Made by a program: the position numbers and the translations under genes. Below are positions 1 through 8,815 of a DNA stretch of 64,000 bases, in pieces; the first letter of the stretch is position 1, and every line of letters begins with the position of its first letter. The notes beneath the pieces were generated by a model. The model searched no databases and was not told the origin of the DNA. It saw only the letters and a list, made by a program, of their open reading frames with translations. Source of the DNA: JBALVT01 sp036960305 (GTDB lineage: Bacteria > Pseudomonadota > Gammaproteobacteria > Pseudomonadales > Halieaceae). The stretch lies in NCBI GenBank assembly GCA_036960305.1, contig JBALWA010000006.1:62001-126000 (forward strand), written 5' to 3'.

Positions 1-498
1 CTGGCCAACGCCTCTTTTCTGGCATTCCCCGCGTTTATTATCGCCTCAAACCCCGCCCCCTCAATCTCCCTCTTTGAAGTCATCGGCCTGCTGATCTGGG
101 TGGCTGCATTTACCATGGAATCCGTAGCCGATTTACAGAAGCTGTCTTTTTTGCGCGCGATGAAGAAGGCCGGCGAAAAGAACCGGGTCTGCGATGTCGG
201 CCTGTGGCGTTATTCACGCCACCCCAATTACTTTGCTGAATGGATGGTATGGACAGGGCTGGTCATCGCCTCATTTCCCTCCTGGATGGCACTGTACTCC
301 CAGGAACATATCGTAATCTGGTTACTGCTGTTGGCGGGTTTGCTGTTCACCTCGCGAATCATGTATATCACCCTGGTTTTTGCCACCGGGGCGGTCCCTT
401 CCGAATACTTCTCCGCGCAAAAGAGACCCGGCTATAAAGACTACCAACAGCGCACCAACCGGTTTTTCCCCGGCCCGAGCAAGCAATCCTCGCCGTGA
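1..498 (+). CDS. DUF1295 family membrane protein, 3' part
   Basis: The reading frame is open to the left edge, so only the last 165 residues are present. The fragment is hydrophobic, with helices around LFEVIGLLIWVAAFTME and IVIWLLLLAGLLF. It carries the family signature WRYSRHPNYFAEW, typical of DUF1295 proteins related to steroid 5-alpha-reductases and isoprenylcysteine methyltransferases, and ends with the usual GYKDYQQRTNRFFP tail. The family is an integral inner-membrane protein; some relatives act on lipids or sterols, but the substrate of bacterial members is mostly unknown. Its stop overlaps the GTG start of the next gene by four bases (GTGA), so the two are probably co-translated. 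Confidence 0.85.
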   Translation: MANASFLAFPAFIIASNPAPSISLFEVIGLLIWVAAFTMESVADLQKLSFLRAMKKAGEKNRVCDVGLWRYSRHPNYFAEWMVWTGLVIASFPSWMALYSQEHIVIWLLLLAGLLFTSRIMYITLVFATGAVPSEYFSAQKRPGYKDYQQRTNRFFPGPSKQSSP

Positions 499-893
499 AA
501 GAATGCAACCAATGCGGTAAGTGTTGTCTTCACTACAGCGATGGGGGTCTGTCCGCTACGGCTGAGGAAATCGAGGGCTGGGAGTTATTCAATCCTGAGA
601 TTGCGGATTATGTCGTCGATGGGAAGATCTGGATGGACCCGGTTAGCGGTGAGCAACTGACCCGTTGTCCCTGGTTGGAGGAACTGCCGGCCAGCCCTGG
701 GTCAGCGTCTGTGAAATACGGTTGTCGTATTTATCATGACCGCCCCGGGGACTGCAGATACTACCCGGTCTCTATTGCCGATATGGTGCGTGACGAATGC
801 GAAATGATCGAGGTGCGTGATTTGGATGCGCCGGATCAGGCTCAGATAGCACTGGATAAGCTGATGGCCGATAGCCGACCGCCACTAGCCTAA
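495..893 (+). CDS. YkgJ-family cysteine cluster protein
   Basis: Protein of 132 residues opening with CNQCGKCCLHY, the CxxCxxCC cluster of the YkgJ/zinc- or iron-chelating family. A second set of cysteines follows in RCPW, YGCRIYHDRPGDCRYYP. Such proteins are thought to bind Zn or an Fe-S centre; their reaction is not known. The GTG start at 495 lies inside the stop of the preceding membrane-protein gene. The 3' end overlaps the convergent HAD hydrolase gene by nine bases. Confidence 0.8.
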   Translation: MKECNQCGKCCLHYSDGGLSATAEEIEGWELFNPEIADYVVDGKIWMDPVSGEQLTRCPWLEELPASPGSASVKYGCRIYHDRPGDCRYYPVSIADMVRDECEMIEVRDLDAPDQAQIALDKLMADSRPPLA

Positions 894-1529
894 ATTCAAT
901 ATAGCATCCAGGTCGGCAACGGTTTTTGCACCGTCCCCGTCGACCAATATAGAACGGATATTCAAGGCCTCAGCAGCAACCACATTCCCTGGAAAATCGT
1001 CCAGGAAGATCACTTGCTCCGGTGAGAACCCACCGATTGCCAGGGCCTTTTCAAAGATAGCGGGATCGGGCTTGCGCACACCAACTTCACAACTGTCGAC
1101 GACAAAGTCAAACAACGCATCTACCGGCAGCATACCGCGCCAGTGCTCCCTGAACTCCACCACATTATTAGTGATAATGGCGGTCCCCAACCCCGACGCA
1201 CGAATTTTGGCAACGTACTCAACCAGCTCGGTGCGCAGTCCGCCACCGTTTTCAGCCATGGCCATGAACACTTCCCAGATATCAACTTCCAGGTCCTGCG
1301 CCTGCCCCAGCGCCATGATCGCGCCGCGGGCAGCCTCCAGGGTGATCTCACCGCGTTCTACCCGGTGCCAGGGGTGATCACCATCGACACCGTAACCACC
1401 AAACGCAATTGCCGTCACTTGCTCGTTCGATGCGCCAATCTTTTCCGCGTAGGTGCTGAATGCATGAAAAGGGGAATCGGTGAAGACGCCGCCGAAATCA
1501 AATATCACGGCCTTTAATTCAGTTGTCAT
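885..1529 (-). CDS. HAD-superfamily hydrolase, epoxide-hydrolase-N/YihX-like
   Basis: Protein of 214 residues with the HAD fold. Motif I is FDFGGVFTD (nucleophile Asp near residue 11, Gly in place of the second Asp, as in YihX/soluble epoxide hydrolase N-domain-like members). Motif II is IITNN, motif III the Lys of VRKPDP, and motif IV is FLDDFPGN. This subgroup usually hydrolyses phosphate esters or C-halogen bonds; I cannot name the substrate. It is the last gene of the minus-strand catabolic operon, eight bases after the monooxygenase gene. Confidence 0.82.
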   Translation of the reverse strand: MTTELKAVIFDFGGVFTDSPFHAFSTYAEKIGASNEQVTAIAFGGYGVDGDHPWHRVERGEITLEAARGAIMALGQAQDLEVDIWEVFMAMAENGGGLRTELVEYVAKIRASGLGTAIITNNVVEFREHWRGMLPVDALFDFVVDSCEVGVRKPDPAIFEKALAIGGFSPEQVIFLDDFPGNVVAAEALNIRSILVDGDGAKTVADLDAILNLG

Positions 1530-1537
1530 GTTCTGTC

Positions 1538-2995
1538 TCAGCCCTGTTTATATTCATGGAGGCCGCAGTCATCGTGCAGGCGCCGGTATTCCTTGAAGTT
1601 ACCCGGAAAAAGAAAGGGCGCGTGGCCCGAGGCATTCCGGTAATAGCTGTGGCAGTCACTGGAGCCCCAGGTAAAACGTCCAAAGCGGTCGGCCATCCAG
1701 TCATTGTAGTCATCGAAGGCATCTTGCTTCACCTCAAGACTTTGCGCGCCTTGCGCCCGCATGCCATCCAGCAAACGCACAATCGTTTCAACGCTTTTCT
1801 CCACCGTAATAAAAAACGATACATTCAGTACCAGGCCATTGGGGCCGATAGCAAAGAAATAATTGGGGAAATCTGGCAGTGCAATGCCTTTGTGCGCCTT
1901 TGGATCATCGGCCATGACATCGGCAAGCGACTTGCCACTGGCGCCGACTACATCGATACGGTCATAGTCCAAAATTCGGTAGCCCGTACAATAGATGATG
2001 ACGTCGGCATCGATACTGCGCCCGTCTGCGGCTATCACGCCGGTGGGGGTAACCTCCTGCAAACCCGATGCAACCAATTCCACATTATCGCGCATCAACG
2101 CCGGGTAGAAATCATCGGATACCAGGCCGCGCTGACAACCCCAGGGCGTATCCGGGATCAGTGCCTCCTGCATTGCCGTGTCACTGATGGTGCTTTTGAC
2201 AGCCTTCCGCACCACATTTTCAAACTGCCCCATACGCTTGTGGCCTATGGTCACCGCGTATTGCACCTGACCCATCAGCAATTGCTGCCACTTGCGGGTC
2301 AGGGAGATCAGAAAGGGAAAACGCCGTGCCCGCTGGCGCTGCTTTTCCGAGTAGAGCTTTTTACCCCGGGGCATAATCCAGTTGGCAGAACGCTGCATCA
2401 CGGTCAGGTGGCCGGCTATCTGGGCGACCTCAGGAACGATCTGTACAGCGCTGGCTGCCGAGCCGACAATCACTACCCGTTTCCCCTTAAGGTCCACGTC
2501 GTGATTCCAGCGAGTGCCGTGCCAACTGTCTCCCTCAAAGGAGTCCATACCCGGCACATCCGGGAACAGGGGCGTATGCTGGTTACCCATGGCATTGATG
2601 ACGACATCAAATTCGAATTCATCGCCGGTGCTGGTTTTCAGCTTCCACGTTCCGCCTTCCTGGTAGTGCGCGCTGGCGATGAAGGTGTTCAATGTAATAT
2701 GGGAGTCCAGGCCGAACTCCGTGGCACAGCGCGCCAGGTAGGCCTGGATTTCCGGCTGGCCGACAAAACTCGCCGTCCAGTCTGGATTAGGGGCATAGGA
2801 ATACGAATAGGAATGTGCCCAGACATCGCAAGCCAGGCCGGGATAAGAGTGCAGACGCCAGGTCCCCCCCGGGGCATCAAGCGAATCAAAGATCGTAAAT
2901 TCGGTAAAGCCTTTTTGCAGCAGCTCTCGGCCCGCAGCAATTCCTCCTGGCCCTGCTCCAATGATTGCGACACGTATTGCTTTTTTACCCGGCAT
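1538..2995 (-). CDS. Flavin-containing Baeyer-Villiger-type monooxygenase
   Basis: Protein of 485 residues. An FAD-binding GAGPGG (13-18) is followed by the FxGxxxHxxxW fingerprint of Baeyer-Villiger monooxygenases (FEGDSWHGTRW, 153-163). A second dinucleotide motif for NADPH reads GSAASA (178-183), with Ala where the classical motif has Gly. Such enzymes insert one oxygen atom next to a ketone, giving an ester or lactone, using NADPH and O2. An AGGGA ribosome site precedes the ATG by about seven bases. Preceding SDR genes could supply the ketone, and the operon's hydrolases could open the lactone. Substrate not determinable; a different class B flavin monooxygenase is the main alternative. 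Confidence 0.87.
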   Translation of the reverse strand: MPGKKAIRVAIIGAGPGGIAAGRELLQKGFTEFTIFDSLDAPGGTWRLHSYPGLACDVWAHSYSYSYAPNPDWTASFVGQPEIQAYLARCATEFGLDSHITLNTFIASAHYQEGGTWKLKTSTGDEFEFDVVINAMGNQHTPLFPDVPGMDSFEGDSWHGTRWNHDVDLKGKRVVIVGSAASAVQIVPEVAQIAGHLTVMQRSANWIMPRGKKLYSEKQRQRARRFPFLISLTRKWQQLLMGQVQYAVTIGHKRMGQFENVVRKAVKSTISDTAMQEALIPDTPWGCQRGLVSDDFYPALMRDNVELVASGLQEVTPTGVIAADGRSIDADVIIYCTGYRILDYDRIDVVGASGKSLADVMADDPKAHKGIALPDFPNYFFAIGPNGLVLNVSFFITVEKSVETIVRLLDGMRAQGAQSLEVKQDAFDDYNDWMADRFGRFTWGSSDCHSYYRNASGHAPFLFPGNFKEYRRLHDDCGLHEYKQG

Positions 2996-3052
2996 AATTT
3001 AATCCCTAGAATGTATTCTGTTTTCGAACGGAGTCCCGACTGAAAAAGGAAC

Positions 3053-3847
3053 TCAGGTCAGCCCCATCATCTCGACAATGCCATGGCTATGACCGGCAAT
3101 GTAACCACCGTCGGCAACAATCGCCTGTCCGGTCACAAACGACGCCTCATCCGAGGCAAGAAATAAGGCCACATTGGCCATTTCCGCCGGCTCACCAAAA
3201 CGGCCCAATTTGGTCTGAGCCATAATGTCGGCTTTCACTTCGGCCATAAACTCCTGATTCAGCACAGCATCAAACATGGGCGTTTCGATAAAACCGGGAC
3301 ACAGGGCATTGCAGCGTATGCCCATACGGCCGTAATCGATCGCAATGTTTTTACTCAGGTTAACCACGCCCGCTTTAGAGGCGTTATAGGAACTCCCACC
3401 CTCGGTCGCTACCACCCCCTCACAACTGGCAATGGTGACGATACTGCCGCTGCGCTGTTTCATCATCTGGGGCAGGACGGCCTTTGTTGAATAGAAGGTG
3501 CCGTTCAGGTTGACATCGATCACCCGCTGCCAGGCTTCCTGCTCCACCATGTGCACAGGGCCGGCATCGCCGATACCGGCTGAGGTGACCAGAACATCCA
3601 GTGAGCCAAAGGCTTCTAACGCTTTAGCCACCGCGGCCTGCTGGCCGGCAAGATCAGTCACATCCACTTCAAGGAAAAGGCTTTTGTTCGCAATAGACTC
3701 AATCGCCTGCCACTGTTCAGTGGTTTTTAGATCAAGGCCCACCACGACGGCGCCCTCTTGTGCAAAGCGCTTGGCACAGGCAAAACCAATACCCGAGGCC
3801 GCACCTGTCACCAGGGCCACTTTATTCAGTAATCGTCCACTCATCAT
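3053..3847 (-). CDS. SDR-family oxidoreductase
   Basis: Classical short-chain dehydrogenase/reductase of 264 residues. The cofactor motif is TGAASGIG (14-21), the NAG-like motif is TSAG, and the catalytic set is Ser141, Tyr154 and Lys158 (YNASK). An Asp after the second beta strand (GLDL) suggests NAD preference. It ends in a C-terminal substrate loop and the usual ASFVTGQAIVADGG. It lies 12 bases after another SDR gene in the same operon, so the two probably oxidise successive or related alcohols. Two adjacent ATG codons are possible starts. Confidence 0.88.
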   Translation of the reverse strand: MMSGRLLNKVALVTGAASGIGFACAKRFAQEGAVVVGLDLKTTEQWQAIESIANKSLFLEVDVTDLAGQQAAVAKALEAFGSLDVLVTSAGIGDAGPVHMVEQEAWQRVIDVNLNGTFYSTKAVLPQMMKQRSGSIVTIASCEGVVATEGGSSYNASKAGVVNLSKNIAIDYGRMGIRCNALCPGFIETPMFDAVLNQEFMAEVKADIMAQTKLGRFGEPAEMANVALFLASDEASFVTGQAIVADGGYIAGHSHGIVEMMGLT

Positions 3848-3859
3848 TAGGTCCAGTTG

Positions 3860-4708
3860 TTAAATAGCCGGGGGGGCGAACGTTGGATTGCGCACCAGGC
3901 GCATATCATCCAACCGGGTATTGGCGGTCTCGCGCCAGGGATTGTCGTCAGGTGGCAGCACATAAAACACCTGGTCCTTGATTGCCTGCAGGACACGGTC
4001 CGCCAGCACCCGCGGCGCCAGGGAATCGGCTGTTGCGTCCGTAATCGCCGTCATCGACATTTGCTGCATCTCGGTGATGTTTTCTTCACCCAGCTCAGCG
4101 GGCCGATTTCGTGCAGAGGCCGCGATACCGGTATTCACCAATTCCGGGCACAGACAGGACACCTTGATCTGCGGTGCCGTCATTGCCAATTCGTGGAACA
4201 GGCATTCACTCAACGCCAGGGCCGCATGTTTGGTCATGTGATAGACACCGGCAAAGGGCAGCGTGCACATCGATGCCATCGACGAAGTGTTCACAATATG
4301 GCACTCGTCACCCTGTGAAATCATCTGGGGCACAAAATGGCGTATGCCATGAATAATCCCCCACTGATTCACTTTGATCAGCCACTCGTAATCATCCTCG
4401 GTCTGCTCCCAAAGGAGACCACCCGTGTAAACGCCGGCGTTATTGCACAGTACCTGAACACTGCCAAAGCGATCCACACTTGCCTTGCACAGAGCCGCCA
4501 CCGATTCACCAGAGCCCACATCGGTCAGCACGCCGATAGCCTCCGCGTCCAGCGCGCGCACGGCATCAACAGCCGCGTCCAACTTGTCCTGCTCGATGTC
4601 TGCCAGCACCACGTTCATGCCCTGCTCGGCAAAGACCTTAGCCAACTCCAGGCCAATCCCGCTGGCCGCGCCGGTGACCACGGCCGTCTTGTTGCCAAAT
4701 TCATTCAT
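3860..4708 (-). CDS. SDR-family oxidoreductase
   Basis: Short-chain dehydrogenase/reductase of 282 residues: TGAASGIG (12-19), NNAG (89-92), Ser142/143, Tyr156 and Lys160 (YHMTK). The C-terminal part is longer than in the neighbouring SDR and ends without the common VDGG motif, resembling the cis-diol dehydrogenase/'SDR family NAD(P)-dependent' type with an extended tail. An Asp in the LADIEQ loop suggests NAD. The ATG follows CGGGAATAATCC. Twelve-base spacing on both sides places it in the catabolic operon. It is not a recent duplicate of the next SDR, since the sequences differ strongly outside motifs. Confidence 0.87.
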   Translation of the reverse strand: MNEFGNKTAVVTGAASGIGLELAKVFAEQGMNVVLADIEQDKLDAAVDAVRALDAEAIGVLTDVGSGESVAALCKASVDRFGSVQVLCNNAGVYTGGLLWEQTEDDYEWLIKVNQWGIIHGIRHFVPQMISQGDECHIVNTSSMASMCTLPFAGVYHMTKHAALALSECLFHELAMTAPQIKVSCLCPELVNTGIAASARNRPAELGEENITEMQQMSMTAITDATADSLAPRVLADRVLQAIKDQVFYVLPPDDNPWRETANTRLDDMRLVRNPTFAPPAI

Positions 4709-4720
4709 GGATTATTCCCG

Positions 4721-6478
4721 TTAGGCGGCGATGCCTGGTGCCGGTTGCGCACCACGAATCAATGCGCCAGGCATTGCCTCGGTCTCAACGCCATCCTTCA
4801 TAATCACCTCACCGGCCACCAGGGTATAACGGTAGCCCTGGGCGTTTTGGAACATGCGCCTGCCACCCGCCGGGAGATCGTATATGATCTCCGGCAATCC
4901 CAACTTCAAATTTTCAAAATCTATGACATTGATATCAGCGCGCATACCCACTTCCAGCGTTCCCCGATCTTCCAGACAGACAGCTCTGGCAGTATCGTGT
5001 GTATGGAATTTCACCGCCTGTTCGATGCTGAGCTTTTCTCCCTCGCGGTCACGTACGAAGTGACTGAGTAAAAAGGTCGGCATCGAGGCATCCGATAGCA
5101 CACCGCAATGCGCGCCCGTATCAGCCAGGCTAATAACGGTATTCTCGTCCTTAAGCATCTCAAGCTGGCGATCCAGGTTGCGTTGATCGTAGCCCATGAA
5201 GGGGAAATACAGAATCGCTTTGCCGTCACGTGCCAACAAGGCATCGTAAGCATATTCCTGTGGTGTAACGCCCGCAGCTTCTGCCTTGGCTGCGATGCTC
5301 TGGTCAGCACCCTGTTCGTAATCGGGGTCTTCACCCAATTCGAACATCAAGTCAAAATCCCTCATCATTCGATCGGCAATTTCAATGCCCATACTCGGGG
5401 TAGGCTCCGCCAGAATGGCCGCTCTAACAGCCGGGTCACGCAGCTTCTCTATTCGTTCCTCTGGGCTCAACTCCATCAGGGGTGCAAAATTTTGATGCAG
5501 GAAAAAAGGGTTCACCGTGCCGTGGTAACTCATCAGGACGTTGACTGGGCGCGCACCGACGTGGGCCACCAACTGCGCGCCATCCTTGTTCGCTTGCGCC
5601 ACGAATTCCAACTGTTCTTTCACACGATCCCATTGGTCATTGGTTTGGTAGAAAAGAAGGAAATTGAAACGGCACTTGTTTTCAATCGACAGGCGCTTCA
5701 TCCACTCCATTTCTTCACGCCAGACATCGTCTTCCCAATCTGACACCATGCCATAAAAGCCTTTACCCAGCTCACCCAGTTTTGCACCGATGCCAAACAA
5801 CTCATCTTCTTCAGAGTAAGTGCCGGGCATGGACAAGCCGTTTCGGGTCTTATGTAGTTCGGTTCTTGAGGTCGTGAAACCGACGCCACCGGCTTCGATT
5901 CCCTCGGCAACCAGGTCAGCCATTTTCTCAACATCTTCCGGCGTCGCACGCTCGTTATTGGCGCCACGGTCGCCCATCACATAGGTTCTGATCGCGCAGT
6001 GTGGCACTTGCGCTGCAATATTGATGGCGCGGGGCATTTCATCCAGGGCATCGAGATATTCGGGGAAACTCTCCCAGTTCCATTTCACACCTTCAGCCAA
6101 GGCTGAGCCTGGAATATCTTCAACGTCTTCCACCACTTCAATAAGCTGCTGATGCGCCTCATCATTCGGCTTACAGGGCGCAAAGCCAATCCCGCAATTA
6201 CCCATCACCAGTGTCGTGATGCCGTGGTGATTTGCCGGGCTGCAATAAGGGTCCCATGTCGCCTGGCCATCCATATGTGAATGGGTATCCACCCAACCCG
6301 GAGAAACAACCGCGCCGGCAGCATCAATGGTTTCTTTCGCGGCGTCCGTGATCGCTTCTCCCCGGCTAGTATTCGCTACCTTCGCGACCAGGCCATCTTT
6401 AACAGCAATGTCGCCCTGAAAGGACGTATTACCGGTGCCATCAACAATCTTGCCGTTTTTAATCACTAAATCGTACAT
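4721..6478 (-). CDS. Amidohydrolase, D-aminoacylase (N-acyl-D-amino-acid deacylase) family
   Basis: I place the start at 6478 (585 residues, MYDLVIKNGK), which matches the normal start of the family and has AGGAG 11 bases upstream; an in-frame ATG seven codons further upstream has no ribosome site. The metal-binding motif is THSHMD (His66, His68), within the SPGWVDTHSH segment of urease-superfamily amidohydrolases. Further family marks are GNCGIGFAPC, the conserved GAR/HVG region, and the C-terminal ADINVIDFENL barrel edge. Characterised relatives hydrolyse N-acyl-D-amino acids or related amides and lactams. Inside a catabolic operon it may cleave an amide or cyclic imide, but this is inference. 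Length is slightly above the 480-540 residues of classical D-aminoacylases. Confidence 0.83.
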   Translation of the reverse strand: MYDLVIKNGKIVDGTGNTSFQGDIAVKDGLVAKVANTSRGEAITDAAKETIDAAGAVVSPGWVDTHSHMDGQATWDPYCSPANHHGITTLVMGNCGIGFAPCKPNDEAHQQLIEVVEDVEDIPGSALAEGVKWNWESFPEYLDALDEMPRAINIAAQVPHCAIRTYVMGDRGANNERATPEDVEKMADLVAEGIEAGGVGFTTSRTELHKTRNGLSMPGTYSEEDELFGIGAKLGELGKGFYGMVSDWEDDVWREEMEWMKRLSIENKCRFNFLLFYQTNDQWDRVKEQLEFVAQANKDGAQLVAHVGARPVNVLMSYHGTVNPFFLHQNFAPLMELSPEERIEKLRDPAVRAAILAEPTPSMGIEIADRMMRDFDLMFELGEDPDYEQGADQSIAAKAEAAGVTPQEYAYDALLARDGKAILYFPFMGYDQRNLDRQLEMLKDENTVISLADTGAHCGVLSDASMPTFLLSHFVRDREGEKLSIEQAVKFHTHDTARAVCLEDRGTLEVGMRADINVIDFENLKLGLPEIIYDLPAGGRRMFQNAQGYRYTLVAGEVIMKDGVETEAMPGALIRGAQPAPGIAA

Positions 6479-6511
6479 AGGGTCATCTGCTCCTGCCATC
6501 TAAGGCATATC

Positions 6512-7489
6512 TTAATTTGTTTTTTTGCAATCGGCGAAAAACAACTTGGCCAGATCATTGAGGATATCGGCTCGTTCCCACTGCAAAAAATGTCCGGCAT
6601 CGGGCACTACCAGTGGTCCAACCCGGTTCGGAAATGCAATTTCACAGCGTTTGGTGAAGTCTTCAGTGACCACAGTATCATCAGGACCGTATAGAACCAT
6701 AGTCGGCACATCCACTGTTTGCAAAACGAGTGGCATTTCCGGCATGGGTCGGTCGTAGGCCAGTTGGTAGGGCGCCCAGCTGGCAGCCAGCCTTTCGGCA
6801 TCTGCAAAGGGCTCGGTCATAAAGGAAAAATCATCCTCATTGAAGCTGTAGGGTGACGCCAACATTCGATGCTCATAAAAATCCCGTACATAGCGCTGGC
6901 ATCTGACAGGCGTGTCCAGTTCTTCCAGAAGCTCACGCCAGTCTCGCCCCTGACGTATGCGATATTCACCGGTCGGATGCTCGCCGAGTTGGTCCAGCGA
7001 GAGGCCACGCTCTGCGTACCACTCGGCTTGATCGATAACCATAGGAGCAGAGGAGTTAAAAAAGATGAGCTTATCAACAAAACCCTCAAAGCGATTGGCA
7101 AGGTCACAACTCACTGAACCACCGACATCGCCCGCGATAACGCCGCAAGAGGAATGCCCCAACACTTTATTGACCAGGGTATGGCAGTCACGCGCGTAGA
7201 ACACAAGATCGTATTCATCCTTCGCCGAAAGATCGGAGTCGCCGTATCCGCGTAAGTCCGGCACGATGACTTCAAAGCCGGCCTCAACGAGTGGTCGAAT
7301 ATTGCGCCACCAAATGCGTTTGGATTCCGGATAGCCGTGCAGCAAGAGTAATGGATAGCCGCCAATGCCCTCACGGATGAACGCAAGCTGTAGGCCAGGC
7401 TCGACTTCGGCACGATGGATAGTAAACGCATCGCTAGCCGGCGTGTCTGGCTGCGGCGCGCGGTGTATCTGTGAATAGGGTTTGACCAT
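6512..7489 (-). CDS. Alpha/beta hydrolase, epoxide hydrolase/haloalkane dehalogenase type
   Basis: Protein of 325 residues with an alpha/beta hydrolase fold. The oxyanion motif is HGYP (51-54), the HGxP form of epoxide hydrolases. The nucleophile elbow is AGDVGGS with Asp121 in place of Ser, which indicates an epoxide hydrolase or dehalogenase rather than an esterase. An acid residue lies in GPDDTVV and the catalytic His is about 300 (DAGHFLQWE). AAGGA lies seven bases before the ATG. It lies about 33 bases before the amidohydrolase in the operon. The likely role is hydrolysis of an epoxide intermediate; a haloacid dehalogenase-like role is the alternative. Confidence 0.83.
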   Translation of the reverse strand: MVKPYSQIHRAPQPDTPASDAFTIHRAEVEPGLQLAFIREGIGGYPLLLLHGYPESKRIWWRNIRPLVEAGFEVIVPDLRGYGDSDLSAKDEYDLVFYARDCHTLVNKVLGHSSCGVIAGDVGGSVSCDLANRFEGFVDKLIFFNSSAPMVIDQAEWYAERGLSLDQLGEHPTGEYRIRQGRDWRELLEELDTPVRCQRYVRDFYEHRMLASPYSFNEDDFSFMTEPFADAERLAASWAPYQLAYDRPMPEMPLVLQTVDVPTMVLYGPDDTVVTEDFTKRCEIAFPNRVGPLVVPDAGHFLQWERADILNDLAKLFFADCKKTN

Positions 7490-7533
7490 GAACCGTCCTT
7501 TTGACTCAATATATACTATGCAATACCACCGTT

Positions 7534-8679
7534 CTAGTAGGGAAGCGGCTCCTGGCCAAGGGGCTTCTTGGCGACTTCAATGTAGTTGCGTTGGTCGAAG
7601 ACCTGGTGGCCTGCACCGGCCGCCATATCCCTGAAACAACGCTCAAGTTTACCGGGTTTGCGGATGACACCACTGCCAGCGGCCTCCCAGGCGAAGTTCG
7701 TCGCCTCTTTTGCGACTTTAACCGCGTAGCTGGACGCCGCTTTGGTATCGCGCACCAGGTCATCGATGAGGGCTTGCTCCGCATTATTTCCAATCGCCTC
7801 AACCGCCTTGTTATAGGCGTTTGTTGCGAGCAGGCGGCCGGCATCAATTGCCATCATATGGGTACCGAAGTCCCGTTGAAAAATTTGCTGCTGTGCCAAG
7901 GGGTCCTGCCCGAGTCGCGCGCGCCCTGCTTTGGCGATGGCGGCGACCTCGTCCATTGCCCGGCAGGCAACCCCCAGGGCCCAGGCCACAGAACTGAGGG
8001 TGCCCACGACCATAGAACCCAGTCCATAGAGCGGTCCGCCCTGAATAGTTTCGGTGCCAAACACCGAAAATGTGGCACCGGCCTCAACCGATTGCTCGGG
8101 AATTTCAAAGTCATAGCTGCCCGTCCCGGACAGGCCCATGACATCCCAGTTGCCCTTCAGCCTGGCCTTGCCCATGGGCACCATGTAACCCAGGATGACA
8201 GGGATACCCTTCGCACCCATGACCATTTCACCGTTTTCCATAACCAGGGCGCCACCGCCAATATAGTCGGCGTGCCCGGAGCCGCTGCCAAAGGCGTAGT
8301 TGCCGGAGATTTTATAGGTATCGCCTGTCTTCTCGGCCATACCCAGGGGCGCAAACATGCCCGCAGCCGCCCGGCTGTCAGACAGGCGCTGGGCCTGATC
8401 CGGCGCGAGGTAGGCGGCGAGGGCCATGCAGGTGGTATTTTGGGAGAAGGACCAACCCACGGAACCGTCGGCGTAGGACAGCTCTTCAGCCACCGCAAAG
8501 ATCGTGTCTACATCGGCTTCCATACCGCCGTAGGCTTTGGGCACCAGCAACCGGAACAGGCCGGATTTATCCAGTGCATCAACAACGGGCGCGGTCATGG
8601 TGCCCTCTTTCTCAATAGCGTCGCTTTCCGACTCTATAAGGTCGCGCAGTGCTCTGGCCAGTTCCAGCGGGGTTGTCAT
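7534..8679 (-). CDS. Acyl-CoA dehydrogenase-like flavoprotein, group D monooxygenase type
   Basis: I start the gene at 8679 (381 residues, MTTPLELARALRDL), because AGGAG lies seven bases upstream; 22 codons further upstream also stay open but have no ribosome site. The protein has the acyl-CoA dehydrogenase N-terminal, middle and type-2 C-terminal domains. It resembles HsaA/HpaH-like flavin hydroxylases and related dehydrogenases: VPKAYGG, DGSVGWSFSQNT, WDVMGLSGTGSYDFE, and a C-terminal RCFRDMAAGAGHQVFD segment. The catalytic Glu position of true acyl-CoA dehydrogenases is not evident to me. It heads the seven-gene minus-strand operon and is divergent from a TetR gene. No partner flavin reductase is present in the window. 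Confidence 0.8.
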   Translation of the reverse strand: MTTPLELARALRDLIESESDAIEKEGTMTAPVVDALDKSGLFRLLVPKAYGGMEADVDTIFAVAEELSYADGSVGWSFSQNTTCMALAAYLAPDQAQRLSDSRAAAGMFAPLGMAEKTGDTYKISGNYAFGSGSGHADYIGGGALVMENGEMVMGAKGIPVILGYMVPMGKARLKGNWDVMGLSGTGSYDFEIPEQSVEAGATFSVFGTETIQGGPLYGLGSMVVGTLSSVAWALGVACRAMDEVAAIAKAGRARLGQDPLAQQQIFQRDFGTHMMAIDAGRLLATNAYNKAVEAIGNNAEQALIDDLVRDTKAASSYAVKVAKEATNFAWEAAGSGVIRKPGKLERCFRDMAAGAGHQVFDQRNYIEVAKKPLGQEPLPY

Positions 8680-8702
8680 TATTTTCTCCTGCAGCGCCAC
8701 GC

Positions 8703-8729
8703 AATTATTCACATGGGCATAATTATTCA
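8703..8729. repeat. Direct repeat AATTATTCA, period 18 bp
   Basis: AATTATTCA occurs at 8703-8711 and again at 8721-8729, in the leader of the catabolic operon and within the divergent regulatory region shared with the TetR gene. It could be part of an operator, but the copies are in direct rather than inverted order, unlike most TetR sites. The downstream part also holds the self-complementary TTAATTAA. Confidence 0.35.
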
Positions 8730-8738
8730 TAGGATTAA

Positions 8739-8768
8739 TTAACATGCAAGTAAATTAGTGTCTATAAT
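8739..8768 (+). promoter_or_regulatory. Candidate sigma70 promoter of the TetR gene
   Basis: TTAACA (8739-8744) is separated by 18 bp from a perfect TATAAT (8763-8768). The expected transcript start is near 8775, about 40 bases before the ATG at 8816. The element lies between the divergent TetR gene and the catabolic operon, so a TetR dimer bound here could repress both. Confidence 0.5.
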
Positions 8769-8815
8769 GGGCACATAAGGGCAAACGGTATAATTAGGGG
8801 TTCAGGGTTAGCGCG

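Noticed and set aside
1523..3043. 506-codon open frame on the plus strand
   Set aside because: It lies exactly opposite the Baeyer-Villiger monooxygenase gene, has no protein-family features, and is a by-product of that gene's codon use.
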